DNA from: Klebsormidium nitens
Lineage: Eukaryota; Streptophyta; Klebsormidiophyceae; Klebsormidiales; Klebsormidiaceae
Length of the DNA: 64,000 nucleotides
Assembly: GCA_000708835.1 (NCBI GenBank)
Contig: DF237144.1
Coordinates: 85,669-149,668, forward strand
Direction: 5' to 3'
This document shows positions 42,259 to 52,700 of the stretch, piece after piece. The translations under genes and the position numbers were made by a program. Position 1 is the stretch's first letter, and every line of letters begins with the position of its first letter. The notes under the pieces are model-generated. The model worked only from the letters and a program-made list of their open reading frames with translations. It was not told where the DNA came from and did not search any database.

Positions 42259-43773
42259 AGGTTTTAGCTCAGAGATCTTTTAGCATTGTAAAACCCCGTG
42301 AACCCTCGGCCAGCTCAAGCACACTCCAAGCTAGCTCTCAACAAGACGCCACTACCACCAAAACCTAATCTCACGAGCCTACAAGCGCAGAGGATGCCCT
42401 TGAGGGCCAATCTGCTGTGATTGGAGCAGATGGCGCCGGCAACCAAGCTCTGAGCCCAGTCCGGTTCGACCGCCCCTTCCGCACCATTCTGCCCCCATTC
42501 GGCTTTCCCGTTTGCGTCATGTCTAGGTCCTACCCACGGCCGCCCGGGCTGTGGCAACTTCTCTGTCTTCTAAGGGGCGTGGCTCCTAAAATTCAGAGCC
42601 CAGGGGCCGGTAGGGTTGGTTTGTTGGTTAGGGTTGGTCCTGGTCCAGAGCGCGTAATTTTCCTGTTAGGGTTTCTGGTTGAAAACACCCGGGGCTTCTG
42701 AGCCTTGGGAGACAGCCTCAGACAAGCCCCTAGTAGGAGGCAAAAGGAGTTGCCAGTACGATCAGCTACTGTCTATCCTAAAAAAGTGCAAAGAGAGTAT
42801 GATGTCATTTGTGACGTCGTTGCAAGGGTCATCAGAAATGAAATTGTGCCGCGGGGGGTGACTTTGCCCATGGGTTTCAACCACCCGGTACGTAATGTTT
42901 TGCTGGAACCGGTCACCGCACCCATGCCAAAAGGGCGCACCGGAAGTTTTCGAGAGTGTCACCTTCGAAAGAAGGACGAGTTACCGCGCCCGACTAACAC
43001 TACGACGATAGCCTTGCAGTGACCTCTGACCAGCCAAAACCGTACCGGGCTACATCTGCAAAGGGGTAGATGCTCGAGCACGGCAGCCGGAAAGGTTGCC
43101 AACCTAGTTCGCAAACGCCACAATTTAGCCGGTTAACTCAGGTTAACTTACCTACAAGCCTCAATGATGTTCGTCGCTGCGAGCCGTCGAAAGCTGCCTA
43201 GAACAGATCGACGGCTTGAAGTACGTGTCCGCAAATGAGGGAGTGTAGAATGACATCACTGCCGGCCACTGCCGTCGATGGTCTTATGTGGAAGCTTAAT
43301 CGACGCCTGGCAATCTTGGTTGACTATTCAACGCTCCGCGCATTGAGCAATCAATGCAGCTGACTTCGTCAAAGTTGGCCAATCATCGTCGTGCACTCAT
43401 CGACAATGACATATCGGGATTCGGCTTCATTCGCCCACTGGCAAAAGTTGAAAATCCTTCCTTGCAAGTGCCAACTGTACCTAGGATTGTTCCTACCTAC
43501 ATAAAAACAAGTTCTTGCTCCAGCAATCGAGCAACTTCCTTTGAAAAGACTCACGCGCTCACGTTTTGAGCTCAGGTTTTCAACTTTCTCTAAAAGTCAA
43601 GAGTGGACTAAGCTGGGCCGGCTGAAAACCTTCACGCTAAGGGAAAAGTAGCGGTCTTGATTCTTTACTTGGCCAGAATTCTCATTGAGAACAAGCTGCG
43701 CCAAAACGTCACACCAGTCCGACCGCTTTTTTACCGAATTGCATTGTCAGCTTTCTGCGATCTGTCTCTGATC
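42259..43773. other. divergent intergenic region between GT90 and CYP74 genes
   Basis: The two genes diverge from this 1.5-kb stretch, so it should contain both promoters. I cannot identify core promoter elements with confidence. A G/T-rich dispersed element (about 42590-42690) shared with 3075-3135 and 63490-63580 lies within it. Confidence 0.45.
42590..42690 (+). repeat. dispersed G/T-rich element (GGTTGGTTTG family)
   Basis: The core GTAGGGTTGGTTTGTTGG, TTAGGGTTGGTCCTGG, AGCGCGTAATTTT and TAGGGTTTCTGGTT parallels 63495-63575 block by block. A weaker version is at 3075-3135. Imperfect inverted repeats (CAGAGCCCAGGG and CCCGGGGCTTCTG) flank this copy, which suggests a small non-autonomous DNA element. 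Confidence 0.6.
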
Positions 43774-46700
43774 ATGGCGTTGATTCGAAGCATTCCCCAA
43801 TCAGCCTGCGCCCAGCCTCTTCACAAAGCGGTGCATTGCCCCCAATCAATGCACACATTATCAGCCTCGTATTGCATTGCGCCTATTGATCTGATTACCC
43901 ACAGCTCCTCGCTACACCGCAACCAGATCACACGAAACAGACATCTTGTCAGAGCAAGTGCGAACAGCTCTTCCCCTGGAGAAGAGTTGAAATGTCCGTT
44001 TGCTGATGTCCCTGGGTTCCCTAAGGGAGAAAACTCTCACTCTGAGCGGACATCAGTAGAGACCAAGGCAGCTGCCGGTGCATCGTTTTCAGTGTCCAAG
44101 CCGCACAAGGAGATTCCAGGCAGCTATGGCATTCCATTCTTTGGCCCCTTGAAAGATAAGCTGGACTACTTTGCTTTCAAAGGTTGGTACAAGTACATTC
44201 AAGGCAAAAAGGATCAGTACAGAAGGTGAGTTGGGGCACTGGATTTACCTTTTTGGAGGGGGAGGACTATCTTTGATATCCTGGACGCTTGTATTGCTAA
44301 TCAAGATGGAGGGAATGGCGTCAATTGACCAGGTTTTCTGTATCTCTTGAACTGCATTCTCAATTGTTGTCAGAGATCGCAACTATTTTGATGCCGCCAG
44401 TGTGCAATTGCAGTGTGATCATCTGTTGAGCTGCTGTACCTGGACCTCCTTCAAGAAATTGACATCTGTTAAATCTCGACATCAGCGTCCACAGCGCCAC
44501 CTCACATGCCTGATTGTTTGTTCACGAACAAGGGGGGAAGAGTTTATACTCAACCTATGGACTTGGTGGCTTCTGCAAGCCGAGCTTTCTGTTATTCTCT
44601 CTTCTCTTCAAGGCCGGAACAAGAATGAGAGGACAAAACCTTCACCCTCAAATGCTCTTCAAATCAGGTTCTTCTTGATTGGCCTGGTGTTGACACCAGC
44701 ACTAGTATCTGATGGTGCGAGGTCAGATAGAGGCCCACATTGCCTTTTTGATGTCTCTTTCCTGCATCATGTAATCCATCAAGCCTTTGGCAGTTGCTGA
44801 GTCGATTCATTGATGCAATTTTCTATGATTCAACCACGGACTTATTTGCTTATACTTCAATTGCTTGTTGCACTTCTTCTGCAATGCTTGACGGGCCATC
44901 TTATCCTACTGTCATAACCCACTTTAAGCGAAGGATCAATTATGAACGAATGGTTGGCCTCTCTATCAAGATCTGGCCTGAATCCAGGGCTGTCGTTTGG
45001 TGCATACCTAAATGCAGACTTAAAATCTGGATTTGAGATGATGTTGCCTGGCTCTGGTCTTGATCAGGGCTCCAAGGTGATTCTCCCTAGCTTTGGTGAC
45101 GACACTTACTTTCCAAGCAACTCACATCCTGCAAGAGTCTCTCTTCTTCTTCCAATCAGCTCGTACACTTCTGCGGAAAGTCTCATCAATTAAATGTTGC
45201 TTAAACCTATGGTTGCAATTTGCAAAGCGATTGACAATTGTGTCGATGCTTTTGAAGCACGCCACAAGCACAAAAAGCAGCCAGCAGATTGTCTCTATCA
45301 AACTCAAAAATGGTGTTTTCTATGCTTAGAATCCATTCTCGACAAGCTGTTCAATTTCTGGAAAAGGCGCCACCTTGCGGCACTAATCTGCGGGACAGGG
45401 TCATTGAGATTTGATAGTCGAGCTGCAAGTAAATATACTCTAAAGCTTGATTACCTGGGGATCCTTCACTTCGAACTGTGCCGCTGCCGTAACAATCACA
45501 ATGATATTCCAGAATGAAAACCTTCCACGTAGCCACCAGGCTTCTCTTACTCTTGAAGCACGAGCGGGATGATCATCTGCCTTCGCTCCGAAGGAAAACC
45601 TTGTGTCAGGACAGGAAGATTGGAAATCATTTCTGGAACTGACCAGCTAATGACCTCCCTTGATGACCTTCACACGACCACCGTCTGGCAGCACTGTAAT
45701 CAGTGCTTGATGCCCCCGCTTTAGGAGAAAGTTTAACGCCCAAAAGTTCAAGAGTACAAAAGAACCCTTCTTAAAAGCAATGTCCAAGGGGGCCCCAGGT
45801 GTACTTATTCATACCACTTTTATCCTGCAGCTCTGTCATTAGGGTGAACTGGCCCCGATTCAATGGGAAAGACACCCAGGTCGTCCTTTTGCTGGACCAG
45901 GCCAGCTACCCGCTTCTGTACGACAATGCAAAGGTGAGGTCAGCGCTGATGTCACCAGGTACTCAACCACGGCTACGTAGCCTTCAATGCTTGTAACTGT
46001 CCAGGTCATAGGTGCAATCTACCGAGCTACTGCGAGTTCATCTTTTATCACAGCAGACATTTGCGCTGCGTCTCATAGGTGTTCTGTGGCCCGAGAAAGT
46101 TTGTCCCTTTGTTCCTCTGCACCTGTCTGTCGATACTGCCGCTTTGAACAATCACAGGAAGATGGATATTGCAGATAACATTAGTGGTGAGGGTACTTCT
46201 GAGCTGTCTGGGGCACACGACCTTTGTTTCAGATCACTGTGGGAGCTTTGAAATAAGCTTATCAAGGACTTCTGTTAAGCCTGCAAATGAAATGTCGTGT
46301 TTGTCTCCTTTGAGTGAGTTGGACACCTTTGAATTCAGCCCGTAACTGGAATCCTTTTAATCGCTTCAATTCCCAGTTTCTTCTTAACCTCGATTGATCC
46401 GGCAGGTCGGCATAACCACCGGGTTGACCAAGCTGGTTGACAATAACCACGTTTTGACCCTGCAGAAGGACCTGTTCTTTGGGCCCTCAGCCCCTTCCCT
46501 TGGTTACACGGCCGGTGTCTGAATCCTGATGGATGGTCAACGTAACCGTACTACTTCATGTAAAATGCAAGACTTTCCTGGTAGAAAGGCGTTTTCATAG
46601 ACCTCACTCTGACCCGGCAGGTGGACAAGAAGGACCTGTTCTTCAGACCATACCGCCCCTCCCTCGGCTACACGGACGGTGTCCGAATCCTCGCCTACCT

Positions 46701-49700
46701 GAACCCGAGTCTCTTGCTAGTAAATACTTATCCATGCACTAACCGCGCAGGTGGACAAGAAGCACCTGTTCTTTGGACCGTACCGCCCTGACCTCGGCTA
46801 CACGGACGGTGTCCGAATCCTCCCTATTTGGACCCAAGTCTCTTGCTAGTTAGTACTTATTCATGCACTAATCACGCAGGTGAACAAGGACCTGTTCTTC
46901 GGACCGTACCGCCCCTCCCTCGGCTACATGGACGGTGTCCGAATCCTCGCCTGTTGGGACCCGAGGCTCTTGCTAGTCGGTACTTATCCATGTACTAACC
47001 GCGCAGGTGGACAAGAAGGACCTGTTCTTCGGACCGTACCGGCCCTCCCTCGGCTACACTGACGGTGTCCGAATCCTCGCCTACTTGGACCCGACAGAAG
47101 AGGCCCATACGCAAGCCAAGAAGTACTGCCGGGCCCTGCTCGCAAAGTACAGCAAGAACGCGCTCAAAGCAATTAATGAGCGGTCGGGCGAGCTGTTCGC
47201 TGACTGGGAGAGCCAGGTGGGTATCACGGTTTAAGAGTCCGTTTGAAGATAGTCGTTCGTTCTGGAATAAGCGTACTATTCTGAGGTTGCCTGCGGCAGA
47301 TGTGCTGAACCGTTTGTGGGCTTCCGAAGCAAGCCGGCGCTGAAGGCGATGCTGGAAGAGCCGACTGAGTCCCAACGTGACTCACGGTGTTCAAATTAAT
47401 GAACCGCTTTGGGACCCAGATATTAAAATCTTTTCGTGGGATGGGGGTTTATCTAAAGGTCATGGCGCGGTTCTGAACCCTTCAAGGCACTCACAATGAA
47501 CCCGAACAGTACGGAATCTGACCTTTTTGATCAGCTAGTATCAATTACCAGTATGCAACGATTCCGAAAGAAAGGCTTGGCCGATGATGTGCGCAACGCA
47601 AAACGATTACTAGTGGTTGGACAATCTGCGAGTGCACACAATCGCAAAAGTAATCTGCCTTTTCAAGCCCTTCATGTTGACCCTAGCTTCACTCCATAAG
47701 TATAACATTCTCCGATAGGGGAATTCGATATGACACGTTCTTGTTCGTCCTCTCTGCAGATCCAAAAGAAGGGCGTCGCTGAGGTGTACGACACGTTCTA
47801 CGAGTTCATCTGGGCCTACCTGGTCAAGACGTTCAACTTCTCGACCATCCTCCCCAATGGCGGCCACAGTAAGTTGCGCACTTTCGCTCTTGGGCTCTTT
47901 CGTTCCTTCCTTTGTGGCCGTTGTTTCCCTGTGATAAAGCTTGCTCCCCTGCTTTCATCTATTCTGCCAGTCATCTTGGCCCACCTGGTCAAGGCGTTCA
48001 ACTTCACAACTATCCTCCCTTATGGCGGGCACAGTAAGTCGCGCATTTCGCTTCAGGCTCTTTCGCTCCATCCGTTTCCTGCCCTTGTTCAGTTCTCGAA
48101 AAGCTCCTATCGTGTTTTGAAGATCTTCAAAAGTCGTGTTGGCTAACCTGGTCAAGATGGTCCATCTGATGAATATCCTCCCCTACGGTGGGCACAGTAA
48201 TGTTTGCCTCTTCCGCTTCTTCCTTTTTCTGCCTCGTTCTCTTCTCTAGAGTTTGCTTCTTGCTTCGCGTTCTTCCCATCGTCTTGGCTATGATGTGGTC
48301 AAGGGGTGCAACTCAAGTGGCCATCCTCTTGAATGGCGGCCACCAAAAGTCGCGCACTTTCGGGTTTGGCCTTTCGGTCTTTCGTTCGTGCCTAATTCGG
48401 TCGGAGTTCTTCTCCCTTTCGTTGCTCTGTCCTTTCTTGCCTTCAAAACATTTCCTGTCAGTTTCGCTTCCCTGCTCAAGACGTTCACTTCTTGTCGTTT
48501 GATCTACTCTGGTCAAGACAGTGATTTGGAACCCTTCCTGCAATCAAACTTGACAGACTGAGTAGAATTCTCGAGGCGCTCTGTGTGGAGGCCCTGTTTT
48601 CGGCGAGCTTTTCATACAATGACTCTGTTTCGTGCCACAATGCAGTCATCAAGGACTGCGAGGGGCCCCAGCTGCTGGCAATAACAACCGCGGGGCGCCG
48701 ACCTTCCGAAAGGCCCTGCTTTCGGCGACATTAATCGGATTCTAACTCTTGTCCCCTGCCAAAATGCAGCCGTCAAAGAACTGAGCGGGGCCCCAGCTTC
48801 TGCCAATCATCAACCTTGGGGCGCCGACCTTCTGAAATGCCCTGTTTTCGCCGAAATCATCAAGATCCGACTCTTTATCCAGCCAAAATGCGGTTGCCAG
48901 GGACCGCAGGGGTGGACAGAGGCCCTGTTTTTGGCAGGTTCTCCAAAAGCTGACTCTTGTTTCCTGCCAAATGCAGTCGCTAAAGATTGGGTGGGGCCCC
49001 AGCTTCCCCCGATCATCAACCTCGGAGCGCCGACCTTCTGAAAGGCCCTGTTTTCCGCGGAGTTACCAGTATCTGACTTTGTTTCTTACCAGAATGCAGT
49101 CGCAAAGGACTGGGTGGGGCCCCAGCTTCTGCCCATCGTCAACCCCAGAGCGCCGATCTTCTGAAAGGCCCTGTTTTTGGGGTAGTTATCAAGACCCGAC
49201 TCTAATTTCCTGACAAAATGCAGTCGCGAAGTCCTGGGTGGGGCCCCAGCTTCTGCCGATCATCAACCTCGGAGCGCCCAGCATCGTTGAAGCGCTTTTG
49301 AAGCTGCTCCTCGGCCCGCTGCCATCTTTCATCGTCAAGGGGAAGCTGGATACGCTCCTCGAGTATCACAAGGACGCGGGACGGGAGGCGGTTCACCTTG
49401 GCAAGGTGAGCATAGCTTATACATTCTCTTTGGTTTGTCAAGGGAGAAGCTTGACCCATGTAAGCTGGACACGATTCTGGAGTCTCATACAGACGCGGGA
49501 CGGGAGATGGTCCACCTCGGCTAGGTGAGTATCAATTATACTCTTTGTTTGTTCTGTTCACAAAGAAGAGACTATATCCATGTAAACTAGATACGCTCCT
49601 GCAGTGCCGTAGGGAAGCGGGGACGGGGGGGAGATCATTTCGGCAAGGTGAGCTTACTTTTTACGTTCTTTCTGTTCTTCGGCAAAGTACCTTTCCTTAA

Positions 49701-52700
49701 CGTAAGCTGGATACGCTTCTCGGGGTGATCGGGAAAGGGGCAGGGGTTCTTTTAGGCAAGCTGCGCATAGCATATAGGTTCTGCTTTCTGCGTATGGCAA
49801 TGCGCCGTTCGCAGCTTGTTGGCAGGGAGGTCAAAGTAGCAGGATAAGCTGCTAAAGCATTATTATGGGGCGGTCACGTTTGTAAGGTGAGCAAACAACG
49901 GCAGTTGGGAACAAGATAGTTTGCCGTGCTTCTGCAGCTTAGCACTACAGCTCGCCGTAGAAGTTGAGCGTGAAGAAGTCGCGAGAAAATAAAAACAAAC
50001 GCGTGTGGCTGCAATCACGCTGCAAGGACGGTTTTCGCTCGTTTCACCACTGCAATCTTGCTCACATTCTGTGCTTGCAAACTTCAAACCCTAATATCGG
50101 CTCTGCTTCGCGGTTGACGATGATTTCTTCCAGCACCTACCTATTTCTTCAACGTTTCACGACTGACCGGCACATCCACGCACGCATAATATTAATCGCG
50201 ACCGTCAAATCTGCAGGAATACGGCTTGACCGAGCACGAGTCAGTGGTCCACCTGATGTACTTCATCGCGTTTAATGCGCACGGCGCCATCGTCGGCGTG
50301 TGGGCCTCCGTCCTGACGGCGATCGCTCTCTATGGAGGTGAGGCTCCGCTTATGTGCACGAATGCTAAGCTTTCTGTCTTACAGAATTTGGTGCCATGTA
50401 TCTGTACCTTTCAGACTACCGAGGGCCGTAAAAGAAGCTACTGGAAAGCCCGCTGATTAGAAGGGATTCGGCTTTGTGAGCTGAGCAACAATCTCATCAG
50501 CGGGGTCGACTCGCAACGCTTCTGATAAGGGACGAAAAACGAGACACTTTGGGGTAAGAGCAGGCTAGCCAGGCACGTGCCTCGTGGCAAGAATCCAATA
50601 CGGACGTCATATTCAGCAAATAACCGGAAGAACGAGATTACCACGTTAGCTCGCCCTTGAGTCACTGCTGTCTTGCCATGGGGTTAGCTCGCCCTCGAGT
50701 TACTGCTGACCTGCCGCTGCTTGAAGCGGCCAGCAGGTCTTGACCAAATCTTAGCCGCAAACCTCAGACAGGGGCGTGCTGCATGGATCAACTACGGAGT
50801 TGGCGAGCTGACCCACAAGGTAATCGTAAATCTGCCGCTTCTGACCGGGTTATCCTCGTAACAAAATCCTTAGCCAGAATCGTCTTCATCCCGTTTCCAG
50901 GCAAACCACTCATGGCAAAGCTGTCCGAAGAGGTGCGTTCCGCGGCGGCCCAGTACGGGAACGGCGAGCTAACCCATGAGGTTATCGCTAAACTGCCACT
51001 CCTCGACTCGGTCATCTACGAGACGCTGCGGACTCAGCCCCCCATTGCAGTGCAGGTAAAGAATTGAGTTTGCAGAAAGGCCAGCTTGCGAAAATGTAGC
51101 TTTGAGGATGGTCGTTTTGTTGGGGCTGTTGGACTGGTTGCTGGCTTCTAGATCCCCACCGATGCTCCTCAACAAAGCTGGAAGTTTAGGGTTATAGTCA
51201 TATCCTAATGAATGAGGCGATCTTAGAGCACAACGTTACTTGAGTTTTGCGCTCATCACGCTCGTTGGGCTGCGGCAGATGACGTCTTTTTATTCCAGTT
51301 TCGAAAACCCTGCTGATTCTTCATTGAAGACGTTCGACTTTATAGGCTCTCCTTCCTTCTCAGAGAGCGGAGAGAAAGCGAATCGAACTGGAGCTTGTGT
51401 TTTGGTTGCTTGGAAAGGTTTCTTAGAACAGACTACGCACAGACGCCAGGACGTTTTACATGTATCACTCACGGAGGAGCACGCTCGCGCTCATAAGGAC
51501 GTCATCGTTGTCTCACGACGCCAGTACACGATCCCTAAAAGCAAGGGCACTGCCAGCCACATACATGCTAATTGCACGAGATATAGCAGACAAAGTGGGA
51601 GCTCTAAGAACAAAACCTCAAAACCCTGGAGAACCGGAGGCCTTAGAAAGAATGAACGCGAGTGCAGTACTCGAGAGTCCTGGCTCGTGATTGCTGGATA
51701 CTTTTTCACACGAGTAGAGAATGATTGAAACCTAGACTCGATAAACTCTTTTTTCAAAACTCTGATTTCCGAAGTACCGTTTCACTTCGTGCAGCACGGC
51801 TCAGTCTCGCCGGGACAGCATTGTCGAGGTCCACGACGCCCTCTCCCCAATCCCCAAAGGCCAGGTCGTTGCCGGGCCCTTAGGATCTATCCACGGAAAG
51901 ACAGCAACCCGAAGCCGAACCCGAAATATAAGTGAATATCTAAGAGCAAGTGAACTTTCTATGCAGCACGCTCGTGCTCGCGAAGACATTATCGTCGAGT
52001 CCCACGACGCCCTGTACACGAACCCCAAGGGCCAGCTCATTGCCGGCCACTTCCAAGTCGCACGAAAAGACAAAACCGAGGCCGAAACCAGAATTCAAAA
52101 CCCAAAACTTCAAATAGAATGAAAACTTCCTGTGCAGCACGCTCGCGCTCGTGAAGACATTATCGTCGAGTCCCACGACGCCCTGTACACGATCCGAAGG
52201 AGCAGGTCATTTCTGTGCACTTCTCAATCCCAACCAAAGACAATGACCGAGGCCGAATCCAAAATGAAATCCCAAAATCTCGAACAAAACGAAACTTTCT
52301 GTGCAGTACGCTCGAGCTCGTGAGGACATTACCGTCGAGTCCCCCGACGCCCTGTGCACAACACCCAAGGGCCAAATCATTGCTGGGCTCTTAAATGTCT
52401 ATTCACCGAAAAACAACAACCCGAACCCGAACCCGAACCGTCAAACCTGCAAGATTGAATGTCTAAAAGCAATTGAACCTTCTATGCAGCACGCTCGCGC
52501 CCGCGAAGACATCATCGTCGAGTCCCACGACGCCCTGTACACAATCCCCAAGGGCCAGGTCATCGCGGGCCACGCATACTGGCCGCAACGCGACCCCGCT
52601 ATTTTCGACGAGCCAGACAAGTTCATCCCCGAACGCTTCATGGGCAAGGGAGAAGGGCTGCTGCGCTACCTGCTGTGGTCGAATGGGCGGCAGACTGAGG

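Noticed and set aside
46621-46750. Extra true exons of CYP74 encoding VDKKDLFF again
   Set aside because: Including any of them would duplicate the segment and read into intron text with stops. The family needs only one copy, and only the last is joined to the rest of the exon.
46466-49223. Regularly spaced repeats that could suggest a CRISPR array
   Set aside because: Units are 120-180 bp, contain decayed exon text and splice sites, and the genome is eukaryotic.
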